Source: Mobilitalea sibirica (GTDB lineage: Bacteria > Bacillota > Clostridia > Lachnospirales > Lachnospiraceae). Taken from it: a DNA stretch of 64,000 nt. The DNA lies in NCBI RefSeq assembly GCF_015999265.1, contig NZ_JAEAGR010000016.1, forward strand, positions 1-64,000. The letters run 5' to 3'. This document shows positions 36,832-46,010 of the stretch, piece by piece; position 1 is the first letter of the stretch; each line of letters opens with the position of its first letter. Below the pieces are notes generated by a model that was given only the letters and a program-made list of their open reading frames with translations, was not told where the DNA came from and searched no databases. A program made the position numbers and the translations under genes.

Positions 36832-38271
36832 ATGATGAGATCATTGTTTTCTGGTGTTTCAGGTTTGAAGGTACACCAGACAAAGATGGACGTAATAGGT
36901 AATAATATTTCAAACGTTAATACAATAGGTTTTAAATCCAGTAGCGTAACCTTTTCAGATGTCTTCTATCAGACGACCCAAGGAGCATCCGGCCCCAATC
37001 CGGCAACCGGAACGACCGGAAGAAATGCGATGCAGATCGGTCTTGGCTCCAATGTGGCGTCAATTACATCGGCGGTTACCACCCCAGGTGCTTCCCAAAG
37101 AACGGATAATCCCTTCGATGTTATGATTGAGGGAGATAGCTTCTTTATCGTTAACAGCGGCGGTACGAATTATTTTACAAAGGCTGGGTCCTTTAATGTG
37201 GATTCTTTTGGTACCTTATGTACACCTTCCGGAGCATCGGTTATGGGCTGGCAGGTGGATCCTAACGATCCTACCAAGGCAGAAGCTAAGGCAGTATCTC
37301 CATTAAATATCATGGCTCCGGAGAATCTTTACGCGGATCCGGAAGCTACCACGGAAGTATACATATCCGGTAACATTGACAGTAAAGACACACAGGTTGC
37401 CAGTGAAACCGGTAAGATGGTAAATATAACATTCTTTGATAATATGGGACACAGCTATACCGCAGACATGAAGATATGGCAGTCCCAGGATGCTACTAAC
37501 CTTTATAACGTTGCTATCACCGATATCAAGGATGCGGACGGTCAATCCATCTTTGTGAATAAAATAGTAGATGAAGAAACCGGTGATGTGACATATGAAG
37601 AAACTTCAATAGATTCCTTTACTTTTGGTGATGTAGAGTATCAGGTAGAAGTTGAAGAAGACGGCTCTGTAACGATTGATACTACGGATGCATCCATTAT
37701 TAATTTTAATGGTTCAACCGGTGCCTTTGTAAGTGTTGGTGACGGTGCAACTCCCGGTAACAGCTTGTCGTTTGCAATCGATGCAAGTCCGAATCCTTTT
37801 TCACCAATTAATATTGATTTTTCCAGTATTACCATGTACTCAACCAGTGGTTCTTCTTCCCTGGAAGCTACGAAAGGAAGTCTTGAGGGAATTGGAGCAG
37901 GTAAACAGGTGGGTAATATGACCGGTGTCAGTATCGATGCTTCCGGTAAAATCTATGGTAAATATGACAACGGAGACAGTAAATTACTGGGACAGATTGC
38001 AGTGGCAACCTTCTCCAATCCGGCCGGTTTAGAAGCAGTAGGTAACAGTATGTTTGCTGCAACGCAAAACTCCGGGGATTTTGATGGAATTGGTCAGGAT
38101 CCGACCCAGGGAGGCGGAAGCTTAACAACGGGTGTCTTAGAGATGTCTAATGTGGATTTATCCGCTCAGTTTACGGATATGATTACAACCCAGAGAGGTT
38201 TCCAGGCGAATTCAAGAATTATTACCACATCGGATACCTTACTGGAAGAACTGATAAATCTTAAGAGATAA
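36832..38271 (+). CDS. flgE: FlgE, flagellar hook protein
   Basis: A 479-residue hook protein: N-terminal FLGSGVSGL-type motif (here SLFSGVSGLKVHQTKMDVIG), NNISNVNTIGFKSS, central FlgE beta domains (about 80-400) and C-terminal ISAQFTDMITTQRGFQANSR-like segment (here LSAQFTDMITTQRGFQANSR). It forms the universal joint outside the cell. AGGAGG lies upstream; two successive ATGs (36832, 36835) are possible starts. Confidence 0.97.
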   Translation: MMRSLFSGVSGLKVHQTKMDVIGNNISNVNTIGFKSSSVTFSDVFYQTTQGASGPNPATGTTGRNAMQIGLGSNVASITSAVTTPGASQRTDNPFDVMIEGDSFFIVNSGGTNYFTKAGSFNVDSFGTLCTPSGASVMGWQVDPNDPTKAEAKAVSPLNIMAPENLYADPEATTEVYISGNIDSKDTQVASETGKMVNITFFDNMGHSYTADMKIWQSQDATNLYNVAITDIKDADGQSIFVNKIVDEETGDVTYEETSIDSFTFGDVEYQVEVEEDGSVTIDTTDASIINFNGSTGAFVSVGDGATPGNSLSFAIDASPNPFSPINIDFSSITMYSTSGSSSLEATKGSLEGIGAGKQVGNMTGVSIDASGKIYGKYDNGDSKLLGQIAVATFSNPAGLEAVGNSMFAATQNSGDFDGIGQDPTQGGGSLTTGVLEMSNVDLSAQFTDMITTQRGFQANSRIITTSDTLLEELINLKR

Positions 38272-38307
38272 TTTATATTTCCTTAGGATGATTGTCTAAC
38301 ACATTAA

Positions 38308-38339
38308 GGATGGGTGGCAGTTTAACCTGCCGCTCATCC
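38308..38339 (+). other. Stable hairpin between flgE and swrD
   Basis: A 13-bp stem with two G-U wobbles (38308-38320 with 38327-38339, loop TTTAAC), starting GGATGGGTGGCAG. No T-run follows, so it is not a standard terminator. It could stabilise or stop part of the transcript after the highly expressed hook gene. Confidence 0.6.
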
Positions 38340-38460
38340 AATAAGAAATAGAAACGATTTTTATTATTTGCTGTTGGTAGTATGAAGTGAATGCGAATGA
38401 ACTCGTTTTGCTAGTGCTGAAACCCAAATGCGCGGTGTATCGGCCAGAATGGAGATTGTT

Positions 38461-38652
38461 ATGATAGAAGTAACAAGTCTGAATGACAGAAAAATATTAA
38501 TCAATGCTGAGTTAATAGAACGGGTTGAAGAATCTCCCGATACTGTGGTTACGTTAACTTCCGGTAAGAAATTAATTATAAAAGAAAGTAGACAAGAGGT
38601 CAAAAATCTTGTAATATTATACAAAAAAGAAGTTTCTTGTAGAGAATTGTAG
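38461..38652 (+). CDS. swrD: SwrD/FlbD-family small flagellar protein
   Basis: A 63-residue protein opening MIEVTSLNDRKILINAELIE, followed by TLTSGKKLIIKES, the signature of the FlbD/SwrD (YlzI) family. In Bacillus subtilis SwrD raises motor power, and the gene likewise follows flgE. ATG 38461 follows a TGGAG site; a longer reading from 38428 adds an unconserved N-terminus. Confidence 0.9.
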   Translation: MIEVTSLNDRKILINAELIERVEESPDTVVTLTSGKKLIIKESRQEVKNLVILYKKEVSCREL

Positions 38653-38729
38653 ACTATCTGTACAGCTACATAGTTTGCAGGGATGCAAACTTAATACATT
38701 GAATTTTGCAAGGATGGAAGGTGGCAATT

Positions 38730-39530
38730 TTGGATAAGGCATCCATAATAGGACTGGTTTTATGTATTGTGATGGTAATCTTCGGTATTATAACAGGGGA
38801 TAAAGGTGTTGCCGCACTTGTTGATTTTGTTGATCCTACATCGGCGTTTATTACCTTAGGCGGAGCATTTGCAAGTATACTGATCATGGCACCCAGCCTA
38901 AAGGGTTATGTTAATAACTTGAAAAGTTTTTCTCTGGTTTTGAAAGAGATTCCATCTAATGAGGAGGATACCATTCGATCCATTATAGAGCTGTCCAATG
39001 TGGCCAGAAAAGAAGGACTTTTAGCATTGGAAGAAGCAGCCAATGGTATTGATGATGAATTTTTAAAAAAAGGTGTATTATTAATCGTTGATGGAACTGA
39101 CCCAGAACTGGTCAGAAGTATTCTGGAGACGGAACTTAATTGTATTGAAACCAGACATGCCAGTACAGTCAGTTTTTGGGATTCTTTGGGAGCTATGGGA
39201 CCTGCGTGGGGTATGATTGGTACTCTAATTGGTCTGATTAACATGCTTCAGGGCTTGGATGATCCGACAACAATCGGTCCCAGTATGGCGGTTGCCCTTA
39301 TTACAACGTTATATGGTTCTGTTTTGGCTAACTGGATTTGTATTCCCATAGCAACAAAATTAAAAGCGAACAATACGAAGGAAATTATGATTAAAGAAGT
39401 AATGGTGGAAGGTCTGTTATCCATTCAAGCGGGAGAGAATCCAAGAGTTATTGAAGAAAAATTAAAATCCTTCCTATCACCGTCCCGTAGGGCAGCGATG
39501 AGTGAACAAGGCGGTGAAGATATTGGCTAG
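38730..39530 (+). CDS. motA: MotA, flagellar stator protein
   Basis: A 266-residue membrane protein with four membrane segments (about 5-22, 30-50, 148-172 and 180-203) and a large cytoplasmic loop that meets FliG. The segment DSLGAMGPAWGMIGTLIGLI carries the conserved prolines and glycines of the ion channel. The TTG at 38730 is chosen because GGAAGGTGG lies 6 bp upstream; a TTG at 38706 is also in frame. It overlaps motB by 8 bp. Confidence 0.95.
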   Translation: MDKASIIGLVLCIVMVIFGIITGDKGVAALVDFVDPTSAFITLGGAFASILIMAPSLKGYVNNLKSFSLVLKEIPSNEEDTIRSIIELSNVARKEGLLALEEAANGIDDEFLKKGVLLIVDGTDPELVRSILETELNCIETRHASTVSFWDSLGAMGPAWGMIGTLIGLINMLQGLDDPTTIGPSMAVALITTLYGSVLANWICIPIATKLKANNTKEIMIKEVMVEGLLSIQAGENPRVIEEKLKSFLSPSRRAAMSEQGGEDIG

Positions 39531-40398
39531 AAAGAAGAAGCAGGAGACATCGTCAGGGGGTAATGCACCTTGGTTAAATACCTTTGCTGACTTAATGAAC
39601 CTTTTACTTTGTTTCTTTGTGTTGCTTTTTGCTATGTCCACGATTGATGCAGAGAAATTTGAACAAATATCCATATCTTTGGCTAATACCTTCGGAATAT
39701 TTGATGGAGGTAAGACAGCAATTGGTGAAGGTCAGCTGGTATCGGACGGCATGACACAACTGAATAATTTAGATGAGTATTATTCCAATATGGGTGAGGA
39801 TAATCGACAGACTGAGACTGAAACACCGGGTGAATATGATCCGACCTCACAGGAGGACACGGAAGAGGAACAAGAAAATATAGAAACTCTTAATCAGGCC
39901 ATGGAAAAGATAGAAGCTGAGATGGAGAAAGTATCCGAGCAAATGTATGACCAATTGGCAGAGCTGACGACGGAATATAATCTGGGGGATTATGTAGAGC
40001 TTAGCATTGATCCCGAGTATCAATTTGTGCAACTATCCTTAAAGGGTAATATTTTGTATGATTCAGGTAACGCAGAGATCAAGGAGGATGCACAACCGAT
40101 TTTATCAAGGATTGGAGATGTACTTCAGAAATTTGAGGGATTTGCCATTGAAATCGAAGGTCATACGGATAATGTTCCTATGAACAGTTCTACTTATAAG
40201 GATAATAATTGGTTATCTTCAGCCAGAGCTTTGAATGCAGCGGAATTTTTGATAGAGAATAAAAATTTAAACCCTGCAAAGATAAAATATTCCGGCAGGG
40301 GAGAGTATGATCCTTTAACCAGCAATGCGACTGCTGAGGGGAGAGCTAAGAATAGAAGAATTGAAATTAAAATATTTAATGAGCTGAGTGGTAAATAG
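39523..40398 (+). CDS. motB: MotB, flagellar stator protein with OmpA domain
   Basis: A 291-residue protein with one membrane segment (about 22-40) that carries the ion-binding Asp23 in NTFADLMNLLL. A long acidic, Glu-rich coiled region (about 85-160) precedes the OmpA-like peptidoglycan-binding domain (about 170-290; IEGHTDNVPM, RALNAAEFL, NRRIEIKI). The TTG at 39523 gives the typical N-terminus MARKKKQE and is the best start; GTG at 39502 or 39514 are in-frame alternatives with weaker support. Confidence 0.93.
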   Translation: MARKKKQETSSGGNAPWLNTFADLMNLLLCFFVLLFAMSTIDAEKFEQISISLANTFGIFDGGKTAIGEGQLVSDGMTQLNNLDEYYSNMGEDNRQTETETPGEYDPTSQEDTEEEQENIETLNQAMEKIEAEMEKVSEQMYDQLAELTTEYNLGDYVELSIDPEYQFVQLSLKGNILYDSGNAEIKEDAQPILSRIGDVLQKFEGFAIEIEGHTDNVPMNSSTYKDNNWLSSARALNAAEFLIENKNLNPAKIKYSGRGEYDPLTSNATAEGRAKNRRIEIKIFNELSGK

Positions 40399-40451
40399 GC
40401 GCTGGAACTACAAACCTATAATGCAAAAACAGCGAAGAAATGAGGAGAATG

Positions 40452-40958
40452 ATGAAAAAAAATATTCTTACGATTATTATTCTTGCGATGGCTTTAATTA
40501 ATGTTGTTTTGTCAGCAGTTATTATTTTTGTAATCGTACCGACATCAAATAAAACCAATAATTTGGTTAGTAAAGTGGCTCAGATTATAGATCTGGAACT
40601 GGAATCTCCCGATGCGGATCAAGCTCAAATCTCCGTATCGGATATTGAGACATATGATATTGAGGAGAAACTTACAATTAATTTGAAAAAGAGCGACAGT
40701 AAAAATCATTATGCAATTCTTTATGTAGCTTTATCAATTAACAAAAAGCATAAGGATACTGTAACATTACAACCTTTAATTCAGGAAAATGAAACCATTA
40801 TTAAAGAGATGATAAGAGATGAATTTACGAAATATACAATAGATGAAGTAGATGCCAATAAAAATGCAATCAAAGATCGAATTTTAGCAAGAATACAGGA
40901 ATATTTCGAATCCGACTTTATTATTAATGTATCTTTCGGAAATTTAATATTGGAATAA
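40452..40958 (+). CDS. fliL: FliL, stator-associated membrane protein
   Basis: A 168-residue protein with one N-terminal membrane segment (about 5-30) and an outside FliL domain ending in DRILARIQEYFES. FliL surrounds the stator and supports torque. The ribosome site GAGGAG lies close to two ATGs (40449 and 40452), so the exact first codon is uncertain. Confidence 0.88.
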   Translation: MKKNILTIIILAMALINVVLSAVIIFVIVPTSNKTNNLVSKVAQIIDLELESPDADQAQISVSDIETYDIEEKLTINLKKSDSKNHYAILYVALSINKKHKDTVTLQPLIQENETIIKEMIRDEFTKYTIDEVDANKNAIKDRILARIQEYFESDFIINVSFGNLILE

Positions 40959-41023
40959 TAATTATGATGATTTTATTCGGATTTTGTGTTATTATGGGTG
41001 TAGAATGCTAGGAGGTAATGACA

Positions 41024-42004
41024 ATGGGCGATGTCTTATCCCAAAATGAGATAGATAATCTGCTGGCGGCCATCAGTAGTGGAGAGCTTGATGCGGATGA
41101 GTTTCAGCAAACGAGTGAGAAACATGTTAAGAATTATGATTTTGCCAGACCATCCAAATTCTCCAAAGAACATCTTAGGACGATGAATATTATATTCGAA
41201 CATTATGCCAGATTATTGTCTACCAATCTTCCGGCATATCTTCGAAAGAATGTCCAGGTGGAAGTGATTAACTCGGAGGCTGTTACATATTCCGAATTTA
41301 CCAATGCCCTGTCCAATCCGGTATTGCTGGGAGTAATTGATTTTTCCCCTTTGGAAGGAAATATCATAATAGAGCTTGCCGATAATCTGGGGTATGCCAT
41401 CGTTGACCGGATGCTGGGAGGCGGGGGATATCCATTGGAGAAAATCAGGGATTTTTCAGAAATTGAGTTATCCATAATCGAGCGTATTTTTACTGTTTGT
41501 ACCAATCTTTTGCGGGAACCTTGGGCAAATGTAATACAATTACAACCAAGACTAATGCGAATAGAAACAAACTCACAATTTGCTCAGATTATATCACCCA
41601 GTGAGATGATTTCGATTATTACATTAAATATCAAGATAGGAAACATTGAAGGAATGATGAATATCTGTCTTCCGTATGTCTGTCTTGAAAAAGTAATTGA
41701 TAAATTGAATACAAAGTATTGGTATTCAACGATGCAGATGAGTGATGACAGGTCATATCAGGATGTCATTGAAGTAGCAATTGCTAAGGCTAGAATTCCA
41801 ATTCGGGCCGTACTGGGAAAAAGTTCAATATCAGTCAATGATTTTGTAAACATGCAAAAGGGCGACATAATCAGATTAAACACAAAAGTTGAAGATGAAT
41901 TAACCGTTTATGTCGGTAATTTAAATAAATTCACCGCACTTCCGGGTTCTTCCTCAGGTTCCTATGCGGTAAAAATTTCATCAATCATTAGAGGAGAGGA
42001 GTAA
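41024..42004 (+). CDS. fliM: FliM, motor switch protein
   Basis: A 326-residue switch protein: N-terminal CheY-P-binding peptide LSQNEIDNLLAAI, middle CheC-like FliG-binding domain (about 35-225; NYDFARPSKFSKEHLRTM) and a C-terminal SpoA/FliN-like domain (about 250-325). AGGAGG lies 8 bp before ATG 41024; an ATG at 41018 is too close. It is followed 6 bp later by fliY. Confidence 0.97.
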   Translation: MGDVLSQNEIDNLLAAISSGELDADEFQQTSEKHVKNYDFARPSKFSKEHLRTMNIIFEHYARLLSTNLPAYLRKNVQVEVINSEAVTYSEFTNALSNPVLLGVIDFSPLEGNIIIELADNLGYAIVDRMLGGGGYPLEKIRDFSEIELSIIERIFTVCTNLLREPWANVIQLQPRLMRIETNSQFAQIISPSEMISIITLNIKIGNIEGMMNICLPYVCLEKVIDKLNTKYWYSTMQMSDDRSYQDVIEVAIAKARIPIRAVLGKSSISVNDFVNMQKGDIIRLNTKVEDELTVYVGNLNKFTALPGSSSGSYAVKISSIIRGEE

Positions 42005-42010
42005 CAGACT

Positions 42011-43228
42011 ATGGATGGAATGCTATCCCAAGAAGAGATAAATGCTTTGCTTAATGGCATTGGTTCTGATGATGGGGATGTCAGTGACTCCAACAATGAA
42101 CAACTGACTGATGCTGAAAAAGATGCGATAGGCGAAATATCGAATATCAGTATGGGAACGGCAGCGACAACACTGTTTTCCTTGGTAAATCAGAGAGTTG
42201 TAATTACAACCCCGGTTGTGGAGTATGCCACTTGGAAAGATATTGTTAATAGCTATGACAAGCCATGTGTTTTTATACAGATCTATTATCAAGATGGTTT
42301 GGATGGCAACAATATATTAATTTTAAGAGAAAAAGACGTAAAAATTATAACTGACCTAATGATGGGCGGTGATGGAACAAACATTAATGGTGAGTTGACA
42401 GAACTACACCTTAGTGCAATCAGCGAGGCAATGAACCAGATGATGGGTTCAGCTGCCACTTCAATTTCCTCCATGTTGGAAAAACGGGTTGATATCAGCC
42501 CACCGAGATCTTCTGTGGTAGATCTAGATGAAAGTATGAATGGAGAGAATATAGCCGATTTCCTTAAAGGGTCGTTTGTACGAGTTTCCTTCCGTATGGA
42601 AATCGGAGATTTGGTAGACAGCGTATTGATGCAGTTATATCCCTTTGATTTTGCCAGGGATCTGTACAAGCAGTTTGTACAAGCCACATCCATGGATCCG
42701 GATGTTCCGATCAGTGAAACTCCGAAAGAGGCAAAACGACAATCAGCACCACCCCCGAGTAACACAGGGCAGGCAGCTGGGCAGATGCAGTCACAACCGA
42801 ATCCGGTTCAACAGCCGCAGATGCAACAACAGCCGCAGGGATATAATCCTTACAATATGCCTTATCCGGCGCAGGGAACACCGATGCAGGCAGGAATGCC
42901 TTATATGATGCCACCCATGCAGGATGTAAATGTTCAACCGGTACAGTTTGCACAGTTTGCTCCCATGATGAACGGTGTGGTCCAACCGGAGAATATAGAT
43001 TTATTAATGGATGTTCCGCTGGAAGTGACCGTGGAACTGGGCCGGACCAGTAAATCCATAAAAGAAATCTTGGATTTCTCACCCGGTACAATTATTGAAT
43101 TAAACCGACTTGCAGGTGAACCAATTGATGTTTTGGTTAATGGTAAATTTGTTGCAAAAGGTGAAGTAGTAGTAATGGAAGAAGCATTTGGTATCAGGGT
43201 AACTGAAATTACAAAACTAAAACAATAA
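42011..43228 (+). CDS. fliY: FliY, switch protein and CheY-P phosphatase (FliN homologue)
   Basis: A 405-residue protein: N-terminal peptide MLSQEEINALLNGI, a CheC-type phosphatase domain with two active sites (EIGNIS-like GEISNISMG and SEAMNQMMG), a long Gln/Pro/Met-rich linker (about 238-325) and a C-terminal FliN/SpoA domain (about 330-405). It forms the lower C ring and removes phosphate from CheY-P at the motor. The linker is longer than usual and of low complexity. Confidence 0.95.
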   Translation: MDGMLSQEEINALLNGIGSDDGDVSDSNNEQLTDAEKDAIGEISNISMGTAATTLFSLVNQRVVITTPVVEYATWKDIVNSYDKPCVFIQIYYQDGLDGNNILILREKDVKIITDLMMGGDGTNINGELTELHLSAISEAMNQMMGSAATSISSMLEKRVDISPPRSSVVDLDESMNGENIADFLKGSFVRVSFRMEIGDLVDSVLMQLYPFDFARDLYKQFVQATSMDPDVPISETPKEAKRQSAPPPSNTGQAAGQMQSQPNPVQQPQMQQQPQGYNPYNMPYPAQGTPMQAGMPYMMPPMQDVNVQPVQFAQFAPMMNGVVQPENIDLLMDVPLEVTVELGRTSKSIKEILDFSPGTIIELNRLAGEPIDVLVNGKFVAKGEVVVMEEAFGIRVTEITKLKQ

Positions 43229-43269
43229 ATTAAATTCACTAAACTACACAATAAGATAGGAGAATTAAA

Positions 43270-43632
43270 ATGGCGAAGAATATTTTGATTTGTGATGACG
43301 CAGCGTTTATGAGAATGATGATTAAGGATATCCTGGTAAAAAACGGCTATAACATCGCAGGTGAGGCAGAGAATGGTTTAAAGGCAATCGATAAATATAC
43401 AGAAACAAAGCCTGACTTGGTTATGATGGATATTACCATGCCTGAGATGGATGGTATTCAGGCGTTAAAAAAGATTAAAGCCATGGATCCCAGTGCGAAT
43501 GTAATTATGTGTTCTGCGATGGGTCAACAGGCAATGGTTATTGAATCAATTCAATCAGGTGCAAAAGATTTTATTGTTAAGCCCTTCCAGGCTGACAGAG
43601 TATTGGAAGCTGTTAAGAAAGCAGTAGGTTGA
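43270..43632 (+). CDS. cheY: CheY, chemotaxis response regulator
   Basis: A 120-residue single receiver domain with acidic pocket Asp9-Asp10 (ICDDAAFMR), phosphorylated Asp54 (MMDITMPEMDG), Ser/Thr site in MCSAMGQQ and Lys in IVKPF. Phosphorylated CheY binds FliM and FliY. AGGAG lies upstream. The position between fliY and fliO matches Bacillus subtilis. Confidence 0.97.
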   Translation: MAKNILICDDAAFMRMMIKDILVKNGYNIAGEAENGLKAIDKYTETKPDLVMMDITMPEMDGIQALKKIKAMDPSANVIMCSAMGQQAMVIESIQSGAKDFIVKPFQADRVLEAVKKAVG

Positions 43633-43640
43633 TAATTAGA

Positions 43641-44081
43641 ATGAATTTTAAAACTATAGTCATATTGCAAAGTAGTACAAAAAAAGATGAAATTGTCAAA
43701 GGTCTTAATGAAGAGATCCAGGAAGCTGTTCCGGTGCAGTATAGCACCGTTGATAATATATTGCAATTTGTTGGCTTGGTTTTACTATTAATATTTATCC
43801 TCGCTGCCGCTTATTATACATCCAAATTCATTGGTAAGATGAAGCTTGGACAGTTAAAAAACAGCAATTTTCAAGTGATTGATACCTATCGCGTTAATCA
43901 AAATAAGATGCTGCAGATTATTAAGGTTGGTTCGAAATATCTTTTAATCGCGATAGGGAAAGATACGATTCAGTATATTACGGAGCTTGATGAGTCCGAG
44001 GTAATCACTCATGAGGTTAATACTGTAGAGAGACAGACTTTTAAGCAGGTTTTCGATAAGCTTAAGAATAAGAAAGAGTAA
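43641..44081 (+). CDS. fliO: FliO, export-gate assembly protein
   Basis: A 146-residue protein with one membrane segment (about 39-61; FVGLVLLLIFILAAAYYTSKF) and a FliO/YscK-like cytoplasmic tail (QVIDTYRVNQNKMLQIIKVG). FliO helps build the FliPQR complex. A TTG at 43629 that overlaps the cheY stop is the alternative start; neither has a strong ribosome site. Confidence 0.85.
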   Translation: MNFKTIVILQSSTKKDEIVKGLNEEIQEAVPVQYSTVDNILQFVGLVLLLIFILAAAYYTSKFIGKMKLGQLKNSNFQVIDTYRVNQNKMLQIIKVGSKYLLIAIGKDTIQYITELDESEVITHEVNTVERQTFKQVFDKLKNKKE

Positions 44082-44093
44082 AGGTTGGTATCC

Positions 44094-44942
44094 ATGGGGA
44101 AATGGGCAAGAGCACGCTTTAAGAAAAAGACGGTAGGAATCATATTGTTATTGATGATTTTTGGTACAGCCTTTTTCAGTTTTAATGTTCCTCACGCATC
44201 TGCGGCTACCGTGGAGGATACGATCACTGCAGATGAACCAGCAAACGACGGTAATAATGTTAGGGGAGCATTGGGACCGTTAGAATTTACGTTAAATACG
44301 GATGAAGACGGGGAAAGCTTGTCGGCAACTCTTCAGATGCTAATGGTACTTACAGTAATAAGCTTAGCACCATCCATTTTAATAATGGTAACGTCGTTTA
44401 CCAGAATTATTATTGTACTTCATTTCGTAAGAGCAGCGTTAGGAACGCAGACAACCCCACCAAATCAGGTTATGATTGGTTTAGCACTTTTTTTGACATT
44501 TTTTATTATGTCTCCGGTTTTTACAAGAATTAATACTGAAGCAATACAGCCTCTTTCCAGGGGAGAGATTTCTCAGGAGGAGGCCTTTGATGCAGGAACA
44601 GGTCCGATTAGGACTTTTATGCTGGAACAGGTTGAAATCAAGGATTTGCGGTTATTTGCAGATATAGCGGGTATATCCGAGATACAATCAGTGGATGAGA
44701 TTCCATTAACCGTAATTATACCTTCTTTTATCATCAGTGAGTTACGTAAGGCGTTTATTATTGGCTTTCTTATATACATACCTTTTATCATTATCGATAT
44801 GGTTGTAGCATCCACACTGATGTCAATGGGTATGATGATGTTACCGCCTACCATGATTGCTATGCCGTTTAAAATTCTATTATTTGTTATGGCGGATGGT
44901 TGGAATTTAATTGTGGGTGAATTAGTTAAGACGTTTTATTAA
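44094..44942 (+). CDS. fliP: FliP, flagellar export gate protein
   Basis: A 282-residue protein with a cleavable signal peptide (about 1-40, ending near ASAA), then the FliP body with membrane segments and the hallmarks LVTSFTRIIIVL-like (MVTSFTRIIIVLHFVR), GTQTTPPNQVMIGLALFLT and MMMLPPTMIAMPFKILLF. It forms the core of the export channel with FliQ and FliR. The ATG at 44094 is preferred over a TTG at 44085. Confidence 0.96.
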   Translation: MGKWARARFKKKTVGIILLLMIFGTAFFSFNVPHASAATVEDTITADEPANDGNNVRGALGPLEFTLNTDEDGESLSATLQMLMVLTVISLAPSILIMVTSFTRIIIVLHFVRAALGTQTTPPNQVMIGLALFLTFFIMSPVFTRINTEAIQPLSRGEISQEEAFDAGTGPIRTFMLEQVEIKDLRLFADIAGISEIQSVDEIPLTVIIPSFIISELRKAFIIGFLIYIPFIIIDMVVASTLMSMGMMMLPPTMIAMPFKILLFVMADGWNLIVGELVKTFY

Positions 44943-44957
44943 CGGGAGATGAGTTTA

Positions 44958-45233
44958 GTGAATGAGATAATCGTAATTGATATTGCAAAACAAGCAGTCT
45001 ATTTGATGTTAAAAGTCGCAGCTCCTATGCTGATTACCTCCTTAGTGGTAGGATTGGTTCTCAGTGTTTTGCAAACAGTTACATCTATACAGGAGCAAAC
45101 CCTCACATTTGTTCCGAAATTAGTTGCGGTTTTTGTCGTTATGATGCTTTTTGGTAACTGGATTCTTACTTCACTTAGGGAGTTTATGGTTGAGTTGTTT
45201 TCGAATTTCAGTTACTACATTAATGCCTTATGA
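44958..45233 (+). CDS. fliQ: FliQ, flagellar export gate protein
   Basis: A 91-residue protein with two membrane segments (about 15-38 and 50-72) and the conserved AAPMLITSLVVGLVLSVLQ and SIQEQTLTFVPKL. The start is taken as GTG 44958 because CGGGAG (44943-44948) directly abuts the in-frame ATG at 44949, too close to serve it. It overlaps fliR by 4 bp. Confidence 0.95.
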   Translation: MNEIIVIDIAKQAVYLMLKVAAPMLITSLVVGLVLSVLQTVTSIQEQTLTFVPKLVAVFVVMMLFGNWILTSLREFMVELFSNFSYYINAL

Positions 45234-45997
45234 CATTTACAATAGCAGATTTTGAAATATATTTTTTAATACTTGTGAGGATTACCGCATTTTTTTATAC
45301 GGCTCCTTTTTTTTCGTTAAAAAACGTTCCGATACGAGTGAAAACAGGACTGTCAATATTTCTGGCGATTATTCTTTTTTTTGCCGCATCGTATGAAACA
45401 CCACAATATATTGGAGTTATTGGGTATTCAACTTTAGTTATAAAGGAAGCAATTGCAGGAGCTATTATGGGTTTCTTTGCAAATATTGCATATCATATAT
45501 TGGCTTTTGCCGGCCAGATGATCGATATGGAAATCGGATTTTCTATGGTGAATCAACTGGATCCTGTCACGAATATACAAACGACAATATCATCGAATTT
45601 ATATGGTTATCTGGTGCTTTTAATGATGATGATAACGAATCTTCATCATTACTTTCTAAAAGGTATTGTTGATTCATTTCAAGTTATATCATTAGGTAAT
45701 GCTACATTAAATCTGAATATTTATCAGATAATGATCCGTTTTATTGTAGATTATTTCGTAATTGGTTTTCGTATCGTCCTCCCGGTATTTGCAGCTATTC
45801 TAATAGTAAATACAATTCTGGGAATCCTTGCGAAGGTTGCACCTCAGATGAACATGTTTGTAATAGGTTTGCAGCTTAAGGTATTCATCGGTCTGATTGT
45901 TCTGGCTTTAATCATAGGTCTTATACCAAGCGTTGCAGATTTTATATTTAATGAGATGGTGCAAATGTTTAAAGCCGCCATAGAAATGCTGGTTTAA
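45230..45997 (+). CDS. fliR: FliR, flagellar export gate protein
   Basis: A 255-residue membrane protein with about six membrane segments, in the usual position after fliQ. FAGQMIDMEIGFSMVNQLDP is the conserved FliR core and ILAKVAPQMNMFVIGLQLKV the second hallmark. It overlaps fliQ by 4 bp (ATGA). Length is normal. Confidence 0.96.
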   Translation: MTFTIADFEIYFLILVRITAFFYTAPFFSLKNVPIRVKTGLSIFLAIILFFAASYETPQYIGVIGYSTLVIKEAIAGAIMGFFANIAYHILAFAGQMIDMEIGFSMVNQLDPVTNIQTTISSNLYGYLVLLMMMITNLHHYFLKGIVDSFQVISLGNATLNLNIYQIMIRFIVDYFVIGFRIVLPVFAAILIVNTILGILAKVAPQMNMFVIGLQLKVFIGLIVLALIIGLIPSVADFIFNEMVQMFKAAIEMLV

Positions 45998-46010
45998 GGA
46001 GGAAAAGGCT

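Noticed and set aside
42289-42765. Long open frames on the minus strand under fliY, flhA, fliG, cheA and others
   Set aside because: They are mirror frames of well-supported genes, lack ribosome sites and show no recognisable protein features.
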